Of a stretch of 38,373 nt of DNA, positions 1 to 8,118 are shown piece after piece. The notes under the pieces were generated by a model. It searched no databases and was not told the origin of the DNA. It worked only from the letters and a program-made list of their open reading frames with translations. The stretch spans positions 1 through 38,373 of the forward strand of contig PLCB01000011.1 in NCBI GenBank assembly GCA_003134695.1. Direction: 5' to 3'. Source of the stretch: Candidatus Zemynaea palustris (GTDB lineage: Bacteria; Vulcanimicrobiota; Vulcanimicrobiia; Vulcanimicrobiales; Vulcanimicrobiaceae). The first letter of the stretch is position 1. The number at the start of each line of letters is the position of its first letter. The position numbers and the translations under genes were made by a program.

Positions 1-669
1 TTGCACGGCGATCCGAATCGGGAGACGCGCTACGAGGGCGATCCGGTCGAGCGAGCGCGCGCCTTCGTCGCCGCCGGAGCGGCGCGACTGCACGTGGTCG
101 ATCTCGACGGCGCGTTTGGAACCGGCGAGAACATCGGCGCGTTGCGTGCGATCTGCGGCGCCGTCCCGGTTCCGATTCAAACCGGTGGCGGCATCCGAAC
201 GCGCGAGGACGTGATGGCGCGCTTCGAGGCGGGCGCTCGTTTCGTCATCGTCGGCACGATGCTCATCGAGGATCCGGCGTTGGTCCAAGAGTTGCTCGAT
301 CAGTTCGACGGCCGCCTCATCGCGGGGATCGATGCGCGCGGACACCAGATCGCGTTCCGAGGCTGGCTGCAGACGGCGCCGCGGGAGCGCGACGATCTGA
401 TTCGCGAAGTCGCGACGCGCGGCTTCGAACGGATCGTCTTCACCGAGATCGCGCGCGACGGCGCGGGAACCGGTTACGACGTCGAAACGCTCTCACAAGT
501 CGCGCGCTTGTTTCCTTTCAAGGTCACGGCGAGCGGCGGAGCGCGCACGCTCGACGACCTGCGCGCGCTCGCGGCGGGCACGCCGGAGAACGTCGACAGC
601 GCGATCGTGGGACGCGCGCTTTATGAAGGAACGCTCGATTTGGCAGAGGCGATCGCGGAACTCGTCTGA
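1..669 (+). CDS. hisA: HisA, histidine biosynthesis isomerase (5' truncated by window edge)
   Basis: Phosphoribosyl-formimino-AICAR-ribotide isomerase, the fourth step of histidine biosynthesis, a cytosolic TIM barrel that opens the ribose ring of ProFAR by an Amadori rearrangement. Seen: the barrel phosphate-binding segments QTGGGIRT and TASGGART, the strand carrying the second catalytic Asp (AGIDARG), and the ending GRALYEGTLDL that closes the family. The first codon in the window aligns to about residue 18 of normal HisA, so the start and the first catalytic Asp lie outside the window. The last 49 bases overlap the convergent alr gene. Upstream his genes are presumably just outside. Confidence 0.95.
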   Translation: MHGDPNRETRYEGDPVERARAFVAAGAARLHVVDLDGAFGTGENIGALRAICGAVPVPIQTGGGIRTREDVMARFEAGARFVIVGTMLIEDPALVQELLDQFDGRLIAGIDARGHQIAFRGWLQTAPRERDDLIREVATRGFERIVFTEIARDGAGTGYDVETLSQVARLFPFKVTASGGARTLDDLRALAAGTPENVDSAIVGRALYEGTLDLAEAIAELV

Positions 670-1799
670 GCGGGCGCGGCCTCGGAGTATCGGCGCGGGA
701 CGCTCTCGGGGAGTCGAGCGATGAGTTCGTATCCGATCGTGCCGGCGAGCGTCGCGAGTTCGTTCGCGTCGATCCACGCATCGCCGTCACGGCCGACGAG
801 CGTAACGCGGCTGCCGACGTGCGCTTCCGGGACGTCGCTGACGTCGAGAAAACTCATGTTCATGCAGACGCGCCCGACGATCGGCGCACGGCTTCCATGC
901 ACAGCGACTTGGCCCACGTTTGAAAGCGCGCGTGGAACGCCTTCGGCGTATCCGATCGGGATCACGCCGATGCGCGACGGCCGGGTCGTGCGGTAGGTGC
1001 AACCGTAGCCGACCGATTGTCCTTCGGCGACGTCGCGGATTACGACGAGTTGCGTCGTCCAGGTGAGTGCCGGCTCGAGTTGCAGTGCGTGGCCGGTAGC
1101 GTTGCGCGTCTCCGGCGAGGGCCAGATTCCGTAGGTGGCGATCCCGGCACGGACCAGGTCGAGTCGCAGCGCCGGAAAGAGCATCGACGCGGCCGAGGCG
1201 GCGGCGTGACGGATGACGGAATGTTCGCGCAGCAGCGCCTCGACCGGTGCGAGCGCGCTCTTGAACGATTCGAGTTGACCGAGCGTGTATGACGACTCCA
1301 ACTCTTCGGCGGCTGCGAGGTGCGTGTAGACGCCGCGCACGTCGAGACCGTCGTCGGCGAGCAGCGCGGCGATTGCGCCGCCGGCGGCGTTCGGTTCGAA
1401 GCCGAGACGCGTGACGCCCGTATCGATCTTCGCGTGAACGGGAAACCGCGTGTTGCGTGCGTGTGCAACCTGCGCGACCTCACGCCGAAACGATCCCGCG
1501 TCCCAAAGCGTGAGCGCCGCGCCGGCTGCGAGGACTTCGGGGAGTTCGCTCGGTTCGACCGGTCCCATGATAAGAATCGGCGCTCGCACGCCGGCATCGC
1601 GCAACGCGAGCGCTTCGCCGGCGCCGTAGACGCAGAACGCATCGGCCAGATCTTCGAGCGCGCGAGCCACCGGTGCGAGCCCGTGTCCGTATGCGTTCGA
1701 TTTGACGACCGCGGCATACCGCGCCGGCCGCACGAGCGCGCGAAGGCGCTCGACGTTCGTCCGAATCGCGCCGAGATCGACGTCAATTTCGGCGATCAC
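621..1799 (-). CDS. alr: Alanine racemase
   Basis: PLP-dependent racemase making D-alanine for peptidoglycan, 392 residues. The PLP lysine lies in VVKSNAYGHG near residue 33, and the catalytic tyrosine of the second domain lies in VGYGCTYRTTR, followed by GVIPIGYAEGVPR. Start is GTG, overlapping the TGA of the upstream membrane-protein gene as GTGA, so the two are probably translationally coupled. Oddity: the usual C-M-D motif reads C-M-N here (GRVCMNMSFLDV). Everything else is canonical, so I expect an active enzyme. The C-terminal tail (about 16 residues rich in Ala and Ser) is encoded opposite the end of hisA. Confidence 0.95.
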   Translation of the reverse strand: MIAEIDVDLGAIRTNVERLRALVRPARYAAVVKSNAYGHGLAPVARALEDLADAFCVYGAGEALALRDAGVRAPILIMGPVEPSELPEVLAAGAALTLWDAGSFRREVAQVAHARNTRFPVHAKIDTGVTRLGFEPNAAGGAIAALLADDGLDVRGVYTHLAAAEELESSYTLGQLESFKSALAPVEALLREHSVIRHAAASAASMLFPALRLDLVRAGIATYGIWPSPETRNATGHALQLEPALTWTTQLVVIRDVAEGQSVGYGCTYRTTRPSRIGVIPIGYAEGVPRALSNVGQVAVHGSRAPIVGRVCMNMSFLDVSDVPEAHVGSRVTLVGRDGDAWIDANELATLAGTIGYELIARLPESVPRRYSEAAPAQTSSAIASAKSSVPS

Positions 1800-2266
1800 G
1801 TGGCGCGCCTGGCGCGCGCGATCAGCGCGATCGGGATCCCGAAGAAAAAGGTGTACGCGATCATGCCGTTACCCTGCGTCGAGAACTCCGGGGCGTGTTG
1901 GACGCTGGAGGGGAACTGTAAGATGAGCATGAGCAGATAGACGGCGAAGCCGTAGATGAAGCCCGAGATGAGCGGAACTCCGTCGAGTTGCGGCGTTCGC
2001 GCGGCGACGTACACGTAGCCGATCCCCCAAACGGCGCTGATCGCAAAATGTACGGCGACGCCGAGCCAGGCGTAAACCGGATCGCCGAGCGCCGTCGCTC
2101 CGATCAACCCGGCGGCGGTGTACTGAAACTCGCGCACGACGTCGACGCCGCCCGCCATGACCCAGATCGCGGCGAACGAGTAGGCTTCGATCAGCACGCC
2201 GCCGACGAGGCCGGCTGTGACGCCGGTCACGATACTCGATCGAACGCGTGAACTGGTTTCGGTCAT
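1796..2266 (-). CDS. Small integral membrane protein, unknown function
   Basis: Unrecognised protein of 156 residues with four to five hydrophobic segments: VTAGLVGGVLIEAYSFAAIW, a short one around AAGLIGATALG, LGVAVHFAISAVWGIGYVYV, ISGFIYGFAVYLLMLIL and MIAYTFFFGIPIALIA. I prefer the ATG at 2266 (MTETSSRVRSSIV) because it places a short charged N-terminus before the first membrane segment. A TTG at 2329 would add 21 residues with no membrane character. The stop overlaps the alr start as GTGA, so it is the first gene of a two-gene unit. A role linked to the cell wall is only suggested by that coupling. Confidence 0.75.
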   Translation of the reverse strand: MTETSSRVRSSIVTGVTAGLVGGVLIEAYSFAAIWVMAGGVDVVREFQYTAAGLIGATALGDPVYAWLGVAVHFAISAVWGIGYVYVAARTPQLDGVPLISGFIYGFAVYLLMLILQFPSSVQHAPEFSTQGNGMIAYTFFFGIPIALIARARRAT

Positions 2267-2407
2267 GGCGGCTCGTTCGACGCTGCACCAGCCTGCGGCC
2301 TCGGCCGCTTGAATCCCCGTGCAGCTCAACTAAACGCCCGTGTGACAGCGCTGACGGTTTGTCCTCGGTGCGTGGGCCAGGGCCTAAAAAGGGCGAAGTT
2401 CTCTTAT

Positions 2408-2770
2408 ATGGGCTGGATCGTGCGGTTGGCAGGGTACGCCGCGATGATCGCGTTCGCGTACGGAGTCGCGATCGTCGGCTACGCCGGCGTTCACTGGTTC
2501 GCCGCGCTTCCCAGCGGACCACTGTGGGACGAATCCTGGCGCGCGCCCGCGCGCTTCTTGATCTTGATCCTGCTGACGGCAGCGATGGCGCTGCCCGCGC
2601 TGCGCAGCGAAGGCGACGGAACGCTCCGTACGGCCTCGGTGCTCTTTGCCGTGAGCCTCGCCGTGTACTCGGTGTTCAAGATCGGCGGGTTCGCCAATCC
2701 CGACGTCCCCGAGATGTGGGTGTTTGCGCACCTGGTCGATCCGTTGCGCCACTTCGCACTCGGGGTTTGA
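2408..2770 (+). CDS. Small membrane protein, possibly truncated at its 3' end
   Basis: 120-residue hydrophobic protein beginning MGWIVRLAGYAAMIAFAYGV, with about four membrane segments (residues roughly 5-27, 42-62, 70-90 and the end). The frame is open further upstream, but ATG 2408 sits directly before the first membrane segment. The protein stops abruptly at DPLRHFALGV, where a further helix would be expected, and the insertion-sequence debris starts about 140 bases later. Loss of the true C-terminus by a past insertion or deletion is therefore possible. Function not recognised. It is divergent from the membrane gene at 1796-2266. Confidence 0.6.
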   Translation: MGWIVRLAGYAAMIAFAYGVAIVGYAGVHWFAALPSGPLWDESWRAPARFLILILLTAAMALPALRSEGDGTLRTASVLFAVSLAVYSVFKIGGFANPDVPEMWVFAHLVDPLRHFALGV

Positions 2771-2909
2771 TGAGAAGGCGCGGCCCGGCGGTCGCCGTCC
2801 GCGCCGAGCACACGCCTTCCTTCGATCCGTCGAACTCTCGGGAGTTGAAGTCGACGGTCAACAGATACGTCCCGCCGACCGCGTTGCAGTCCTGGGTTTC
2901 GGGGACGTA
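2771..2909. other. Unassigned stretch between truncated gene and IS remnant
   Basis: No gene supported. On the minus strand the frame of the transposase remnant continues past its TAG (2912-2910) into about 70 open codons starting Y-V-P-E-T-Q-D-C-N-A-V-G-G. This does not resemble the expected transposase continuation and has no start of its own. It may be a piece of an unrelated gene joined to the IS debris. Confidence 0.3.
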
Positions 2910-3059
2910 CTACTGATAGGCCCGCCACAAGCGTTTGATCTGCCGAATGCAGAGGCCGAGCCGCACGGCAGCCTGCCGCTGAGTGATCTCGCCGGCTCGA
3001 AGGCGTTGTAGCACCTCAAGCCTGCGCAGTTCCCGAGTGGTCATCACGTAGAGCTCCAT
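2910..3059 (-). pseudogene. N-terminal remnant of an ISNCY-type transposase
   Basis: Only the N-terminal helix-turn-helix of a transposase survives: from ATG 3059 (or ATG 3044, MTTRELRRLEVLQRL) through TQRQAAVRLGLCIRQIKRLW, ending at a TAG at 2912-2910 after RAYQ. The pattern of a regular helix, then T-Q-R-Q-A-A, then L-G-L...R-Q-I-K-R-L matches the start of ISNCY-family transposases, which normally run beyond 400 residues. The catalytic core is absent, so the element cannot move itself. Family assignment is from recognition of this pattern only. Confidence 0.65.
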
Positions 3060-3084
3060 GGGAGGACCTCTTGCGACCAGCCCA

Positions 3085-3131
3085 GGGGACATCTCTAACT
3101 TGGCGGATATGGGGACATCTCTACTTGGCGG
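3085..3131. repeat. Tandem direct repeats at the end of the degraded insertion sequence
   Basis: Two near-identical copies lie head to tail: 3085-3106 and 3111-3131, separated by ATAT. Both read GGGGACATCTCT, then TAACTTGGCGG or TACTTGGCGG, differing by one A. They lie outside the transposase start, where terminal repeats of this IS group occur. They mark the outer end of the element, about 25 bases before the groESL promoter. Confidence 0.65.
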
Positions 3132-3154
3132 CGATACAAAGCCGACCAACGGAC

Positions 3155-3183
3155 TTGCACTCGCCCCGGCAGTCTGCTAACAT
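3155..3183 (+). promoter_or_regulatory. Probable sigma-70-type promoter of groSL
   Basis: TTGCAC at 3155-3160 and TAACAT at 3178-3183 with a 17-base spacer. The predicted transcript start falls at the left edge of the CIRCE operator, as expected for HrcA repression. The hexamers are only half-consensus; the position supports them. Confidence 0.55.
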
Positions 3184-3191
3184 TCCCTCTG

Positions 3192-3218
3192 CTGGCACTT
3201 ACTTGCCCTGAGTGCTAA
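3192..3218 (+). promoter_or_regulatory. CIRCE operator (HrcA site) upstream of groS
   Basis: Left arm CTGGCACTT (6 of 9 to consensus TTAGCACTC), exactly nine bases of spacer, and right arm GAGTGCTAA (9 of 9). CIRCE is the binding site of the heat-shock repressor HrcA, and groESL is its classic target. The hrcA gene is not in this window. Confidence 0.9.
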
Positions 3219-3264
3219 CGCCCTATTTAAGCCCAAATCTAAGCAGATCCGTGGAGGTCTATTC

Positions 3265-5240
<1,976 letters not shown>

Positions 5241-5280
5241 ACGCGGCGCCCGTCAAACGGGCCGCGAACATTCGGTACGC

Positions 5281-5315
5281 ATCGGCCCCCGGCGAATGTC
5301 GGGGGCCGATTTGTT
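5281..5315 (+). terminator. Rho-independent terminator of groSL
   Basis: Perfect 11-bp inverted repeat ATCGGCCCCCG / CGGGGGCCGAT (5281-5291 and 5300-5310) with an eight-base loop, followed by TTGTT. It closes the groSL operon. Confidence 0.85.
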
Positions 5316-5416
5316 CGGCGGTAAAGAATTGCTCACAAACGTGCATAAACTGTGGGCAAGTCTCGTCCCTCTCGGCTTTTTGGCCTGCTTGGGCGCTGTG
5401 GAGAAACCGACAGAAT

Positions 5417-5441
5417 TGGTGCGGGCACCGAGAATCGAACC
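5417..5441 (-). tRNA. 3' tRNA fragment (T-loop, acceptor strand and CCA only)
   Basis: Read on the minus strand, the stretch has a T-loop (TTCGATT), the 3' acceptor strand TGCCCGC, discriminator A and encoded CCA. The 5' side does not pair: the preceding AGCGG does not match CTCGG, and no matching GCGGGCA strand is found in the right place. It is therefore a tRNA 3' end left without its body, typical of an integration-site remnant. It directly abuts the stop codon of the TetR gene. AATTGGTGC at its edge recurs at 5471-5479. Confidence 0.55.
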
Positions 5442-5447
5442 GCTTCG

Positions 5448-6005
5448 TTAAAGAAGCGCCGACGCCGCCGAATTGGTGCTCGCATGAAGCGCGTCGGCTA
5501 GCGCGCTCGCGTCACAAGCGGCTGTTTCGGAGAGCCAGGCGGCCACGAGGCCCAGCTGCGCCTCGGCCAGATGAGCAGCGATCAAGCCGACCGGAATGGC
5601 CGGCTTCTTGCCTCGGGAATTACGCGCTCGTTTGGTAAGACGTTCTTCGATCAATTTGGCGAGCAGCCGCGACATGAGCGGGCGCGTCGGCTCGGCCATG
5701 ATGATTCGGCTTACCTTTCGGTTGGCCCAAAAGTGCGCGACGACCATCTGAAGTCGTTTGCGATCGGGGTTCGCCTCGAGCGCGTCGGCCAGGATCGCGA
5801 GCAGCGGCGTAATGCTTTGCTCAAAGAGGTCTTCGATGTTTTCGAAGTGCTCGTAGAACGTCGACCGCCCGACGTTGGCGTGTTCGATGACATCGCAAAC
5901 GGTCAGGCGATCGTAACCGCGTTCGAGGATGAGGTCGCGAAAGGCGATGAGCAGCGACTGTCGCGTGCGATCGACTCGCCGATCTGGTTTGCTCGTGCGC
6001 GGTAT
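5448..6005 (-). CDS. TetR/AcrR family transcriptional regulator
   Basis: About 185 residues. The N-terminal TetR DNA-binding domain runs RTRQSLLIAFRDLILERGYD, then LTVCDVIEHANVGRSTFYEHF, with the helix-turn-helix at about residues 32-50. The C-terminal ligand domain is unrecognised. Start: the open frame extends far upstream but has no ATG, GTG or TTG at a sensible place. An AAGGGAAGG Shine-Dalgarno lies eight bases before an ATA at 6005 that gives MPRTSKPDRRVDRTRQ, exactly where relatives begin, so I propose an ATA start. A TTG at 6062 is the alternative but would put the palindromic operator inside the coding region. It is divergent from the membrane gene at 6135 and probably controls it and itself. 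Confidence 0.8.
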   Translation of the reverse strand: MPRTSKPDRRVDRTRQSLLIAFRDLILERGYDRLTVCDVIEHANVGRSTFYEHFENIEDLFEQSITPLLAILADALEANPDRKRLQMVVAHFWANRKVSRIIMAEPTRPLMSRLLAKLIEERLTKRARNSRGKKPAIPVGLIAAHLAEAQLGLVAAWLSETAACDASALADALHASTNSAASALL

Positions 6006-6040
6006 TAGCGGGACCTTCCCTTTCGGACACAGCGTCCCCG

Positions 6041-6058
6041 ATGTCCGGAATCGGACAT
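6041..6058. promoter_or_regulatory. Palindromic operator between tetR-type gene and divergent membrane gene
   Basis: Perfect inverted repeat ATGTCCG-GAAT-CGGACAT with 7-base arms. A related half-site (TTCGGACAC) lies at 6022-6030. Size and position fit a TetR-family operator acting on both divergent genes. Binding by this regulator is inference. Confidence 0.6.
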
Positions 6059-6134
6059 CCAAGCCGCACGTTCCGATGATTTTACGGCGCCATCTGATAT
6101 GGTAGCGTCGCATAAAGTCGTGAGGTAATCTAGC

Positions 6135-6812
6135 GTGTCGCAAGAACCGTCGCCTTCCCTTGCCGATCGGCCGGATGGGAAGGTCGCCGCCGTCGTCATC
6201 GCCGCGTGCGCGATCGTCGCGATACTCGCCGTAGCGCAGCACCCGGTGGTCGCGACGCATGCGCCGGCCCAAGCAATTCCGGAGCTGGTTCGACTCGGTC
6301 CGATGGACCGGATCGTTCACGGAATCCTGATCGCGGTGATGGCCGCACTGTTGTTCGGCTTCTCGACCTTCGCGCTGCGTCGCGGGCTCAGCCGGCAGTC
6401 GACCGTCGGCGGCTTGATTGCCTACGCCGTCGGGGTCGGAGCCGTAATCGGCGCCGCGGTGATCGACGGCTTCGTCATCCCCGATATCGCGGCGCGGTAT
6501 GTGCGGGTCTCGCCGGATGACATCAAGGCGGCGGTGCCGCTCTTACTCTTCTGTGCGATCGCGATTCAGAACCTGACGAAATTGGGCTTCGTCGCGATGT
6601 CGGTCGGCATTTTCGTGTGGTCCGCGAGTTTGATTCACTCGTCAGGAACGCTGCGCGCGACCGGTATCCTGGGCTTGGCGGCGGCGCTCCTGCCGCTCGC
6701 GATTGTCGGGTATGTCCGCTACCTGAACCCTCACACCGTCGGCGCCGTCGTCATCGTTCAGGCGGTTTGGTATCTCGCCGTCGCCGGCTTGCTCGTGACG
6801 CGGCGCGTGTGA
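6135..6812 (+). CDS. Integral membrane protein, probable target of the divergent TetR regulator
   Basis: 225 residues with about seven membrane segments, beginning after a short cytosolic stretch: VAAVVIAACAIVAILAVA, then IVHGILIAVMAALLFGF and others, ending VVIVQAVWYLAVAGLLVTRR. GTG start at 6135, preceded by GAGGT at 6122-6126. No transporter signature is visible and I do not recognise the family. Head-to-head arrangement with the TetR gene and the shared palindrome suggest it is induced by a small molecule. It is followed by the tRNA array on the opposite strand. Confidence 0.75.
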   Translation: MSQEPSPSLADRPDGKVAAVVIAACAIVAILAVAQHPVVATHAPAQAIPELVRLGPMDRIVHGILIAVMAALLFGFSTFALRRGLSRQSTVGGLIAYAVGVGAVIGAAVIDGFVIPDIAARYVRVSPDDIKAAVPLLLFCAIAIQNLTKLGFVAMSVGIFVWSASLIHSSGTLRATGILGLAAALLPLAIVGYVRYLNPHTVGAVVIVQAVWYLAVAGLLVTRRV

Positions 6813-6851
6813 CGTGAACGTGGTGCGCCTTACCGCTTGGCGACCCGCGGT

Positions 6852-6928
6852 TGGTGTTTGCCGGATGGGTTTGAACCGTCAACCCCCGCGTTATCGGCGC
6901 GGCGCTCTCCCGACTGAGCTACGGCAAC
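6852..6928 (-). tRNA. tRNA-Ile-like (GAT), degenerate
   Basis: Last gene of the array as transcribed. Acceptor GTTGCCG pairs with the 3' side only if one extra A is bulged. The anticodon arm is CCGCG / CGCGG with loop CCGATAA, giving anticodon GAT but C instead of the near-universal T at position 33. The T-stem has one mismatch. CCA is encoded. Possibly a pseudo-tRNA. Confidence 0.7.
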
Positions 6929-6941
6929 AGATCAGAGAATG

Positions 6942-7017
6942 TGGCGCTCCCGACGAGAATCGAACTCGTACCTTCGGATAGACAATCCGCCGTGCGTGTC
7001 CGATACACCACGGGAGC
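6942..7017 (-). tRNA. tRNA-Asp (GTC)
   Basis: Acceptor GCTCCCG / CGGGAGC perfect, discriminator G (an Asp identity base), CCA encoded. Anticodon loop TTGTCTA reads GTC; position 37 is T rather than a purine. T-arm ACGAG-TTCGATT-CTCGT perfect. Confidence 0.75.
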
Positions 7018-7033
7018 GATGCTCTAGCGATGC

Positions 7034-7120
7034 TCTGAGGAAGGCAGCGGAGTCGAACCACCGACGCTCTGCACGTCGCCCTGGTTTTCAGGACCAGTTC
7101 CCGGCCGCCCGGGGGTACCT
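7034..7120 (-). tRNA. tRNA-Ser (TGA), unusual body
   Basis: GGAAGGT(A) acceptor, long variable arm (GACG / CGTC), T-loop TTCGACT. Anticodon stem CTGGT / ACCAG with loop CCTGAAA gives anticodon TGA with C at position 33. A8 can pair with T65, so the acceptor/T branch can be drawn as 8+4 instead of 7+5 pairs. No CCA is encoded and the discriminator reads T. The ends are approximate. Confidence 0.65.
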
Positions 7121-7132
7121 TCCGCGCGCGTT

Positions 7133-7205
7133 CGCGCCCGGCAAGAGTCGAACTTGCGTAAGACGGTTTCGAAGACCGTTGCCTGATCCGCTAGGCTACG
7201 GGCGC
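7133..7205 (-). tRNA. tRNA-Arg (TCG)
   Basis: Acceptor GCGCCCG / CGGGCGC, T8-A9, D-arm GCCT / AGGC class, anticodon arm ACGGT-CTTCGAA-ACCGT giving TCG, T-arm GCAAG-TTCGACT-CTTGC. Discriminator G; CCA not encoded. One of the most canonical members of the array. Confidence 0.9.
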
Positions 7206-7262
7206 GCGTCGCATCGAGATATATCGCGGCGCGCGCACGCTGCTCCTGGCGCTCGCGCGCAT

Positions 7263-7338
7263 TGGGGCCGACGGTCGGGATCGAACCGACTACCTGCTGA
7301 TTACGAAACAGCCGCTCGGCCATTCGAGCTTCGTTGGC
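7263..7338 (-). tRNA. tRNA-Thr (CGT), degenerate
   Basis: Acceptor GCCAACG / CGTCGGC with one A-C mismatch; A at position 8 and G at position 14. Anticodon loop TTCGTAA gives CGT, and its stem closes with a T-T mismatch. T-arm GTCGG-TTCGATC-CCGAC perfect. CCA encoded. Confidence 0.7.
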
Positions 7339-7343
7339 AATAA

Positions 7344-7418
7344 TGGCTGGCGGCGATGGACTTCAACCACCCTTCGCGGAGCCAAAATCCGCTGTCTTTG
7401 CACCTAGACGAGCCGCCA
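7344..7418 (-). tRNA. tRNA-Gln (TTG)
   Basis: Acceptor TGGCGGC / GCCGCCA with the U1-A72 pair and G73 typical of tRNA-Gln, CCA encoded. Anticodon arm GCGGA-TTTTGGC-TCCGC gives TTG. The T-loop is TTGAAGT, so position 56 is G instead of the near-universal C. Confidence 0.8.
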
Positions 7419-7422
7419 ATGA

Positions 7423-7495
7423 TCCGCACGGTGGGATTCGAACCCACAGCATCCGATTTAGAAGATCGACGCGCTTCCGATTGCGCCTCGTGCGG
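7423..7495 (-). tRNA. tRNA-Arg (TCT)
   Basis: Acceptor CCGCACG / CGTGCGG, D-arm GCGC-AATCGGAA-GCGC, anticodon arm TCGAT-CTTCTAA-ATCGG giving TCT, perfect T-arm GTGGG-TTCGAAT-CCCAC. Position 8 is A rather than T. CCA not encoded. Only one base separates it from the tRNA-Lys gene. Confidence 0.85.
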
Positions 7496-7496
7496 T

Positions 7497-7572
7497 TGGT
7501 GCCTGTCCTCGGAATCGAACCGAGTTTCTCCGACTTAAAAGGACGGTGCTATTCCTAATCAGCTTGACAGGC
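7497..7572 (-). tRNA. tRNA-Lys (TTT)
   Basis: Acceptor GCCTGTC / GACAGGC, A73, CCA encoded. Anticodon loop CTTTTAA gives TTT; its stem has one T-T mismatch. T-arm CTCGG-TTCGATT-CCGAG. Position 8 is A. Confidence 0.85.
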
Positions 7573-7575
7573 AAG

Positions 7576-7652
7576 TGGTCGAGATGGCAGGACTTCAACC
7601 TGCGGCCTCTCCCGCCCGAGGGGAGCGCTCTCGGCAACTGAGCTACATCTCG
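7576..7652 (-). tRNA. tRNA-Pro (CGG)
   Basis: Acceptor CGAGATG / CATCTCG, D-arm GCTC / GAGC, anticodon arm CTCCC-CTCGGGC-GGGAG giving CGG, A73 and CCA encoded. T-loop TTGAAGT again has G at position 56. Confidence 0.85.
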
Positions 7653-7653
7653 A

Positions 7654-7728
7654 TGGTCCCAGATTTTGGAGTCGAACCAAATCGTCACGGCTTATGAGGC
7701 CGCTGCACGGCCGTCATGCTCATCTGGG
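7654..7728 (-). tRNA. tRNA-Met-like (CAT)
   Basis: Acceptor CCCAGAT / ATCTGGG fully paired, so not an initiator of the usual C1-A72 mismatch type. Anticodon loop CTCATAA gives CAT: elongator Met, or Ile if C34 is modified to lysidine. Position 8 is G and position 14 is G. T-arm TTTGG-TTCGACT-CCAAA. CCA encoded. Confidence 0.75.
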
Positions 7729-7729
7729 T

Positions 7730-7809
7730 TGGTGCTGGAGCCGGGATTCGAACCCGGACGTGACGTCGCGTTTAAGGCGACCGCATCGACCAATTTGTGC
7801 TACTCCAGC
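7730..7809 (-). tRNA. tRNA-Leu-like (TAA) with short variable loop
   Basis: Acceptor GCTGGAG / CTCCAGC, anticodon arm GTCGC-CTTAAAC-GCGAC giving TAA, T-arm CCGGG-TTCGAAT-CCCGG, A73, CCA encoded. Bacterial tRNA-Leu normally carries a long variable arm; here only seven bases (GTCACGT) lie between anticodon arm and T-arm. Confidence 0.75.
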
Positions 7810-7810
7810 G

Positions 7811-7885
7811 TGGCTGCCTCGCCTGGATTCGAACCAGGAATGTACGCCTTAACAGGGCGGCGCGATACCGTTACGCTACGAGGCA
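7811..7885 (-). tRNA. tRNA-Asn (GTT)
   Basis: Acceptor TGCCTCG / CGAGGCA with G73 and encoded CCA. Anticodon loop CTGTTAA gives GTT, with a four-pair core stem CGCC / GGCG. T-arm CCTGG-TTCGAAT-CCAGG. Confidence 0.85.
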
Positions 7886-7891
7886 ATATGG

Positions 7892-7965
7892 TGGAGGCTC
7901 TGGGAGTCGAACCCAGATCGTTCGCTTGCAGGGCGAAAGTAATCGAGCCGTTATACGAAGCCCCC
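7892..7965 (-). tRNA. tRNA-Ala (TGC)
   Basis: Acceptor GGGGGCT / AGCCTCC contains the G3-U70 wobble that identifies tRNA-Ala, with A73 and encoded CCA. Anticodon stem TTCGC / GCGAA is perfect with loop CCTGCAA, giving TGC but C at position 33. A Cys (GCA) reading would need a broken stem and lacks the expected identity bases. Confidence 0.75.
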
Positions 7966-7992
7966 GGAACCCTCGATGGGAGTTGAGTATCG

Positions 7993-8082
7993 AGGAACGA
8001 GCTGGATTCGAACCAGCGCAGCCCAAAATTGGGCCTCGCCGCCGTAGCAGGGCGGTGCCTTACCAGACTCGGCCATCGTTCC
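7993..8082 (-). tRNA. tRNA-Ser (GCT)
   Basis: Acceptor GGAACGA / TCGTTCC, anticodon arm CCGCC-CTGCTAC-GGCGG giving GCT, long variable arm with a GCCCAA / TTGGGC type stem, T-arm GCTGG-TTCGAAT-CCAGC. Discriminator reads T and CCA is not encoded. Confidence 0.85.
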
Positions 8083-8118
8083 AATGTGACGTATTCAGTT
8101 CTCAACGTTCGAAGAATT

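Noticed and set aside
2248-2916. 222-codon plus-strand frame across 2248-2916
   Set aside because: Out of frame with the hydrophobic gene at 2408 and rich in Arg; a shadow frame running into the IS scar.
7034-7120. tRNA-Sec identity for the unusual serine-type tRNA
   Set aside because: Its loop on the coding strand reads TGA, not the TCA anticodon needed for Sec; TCA appears only on the opposite strand, where the T-loop would be wrong.
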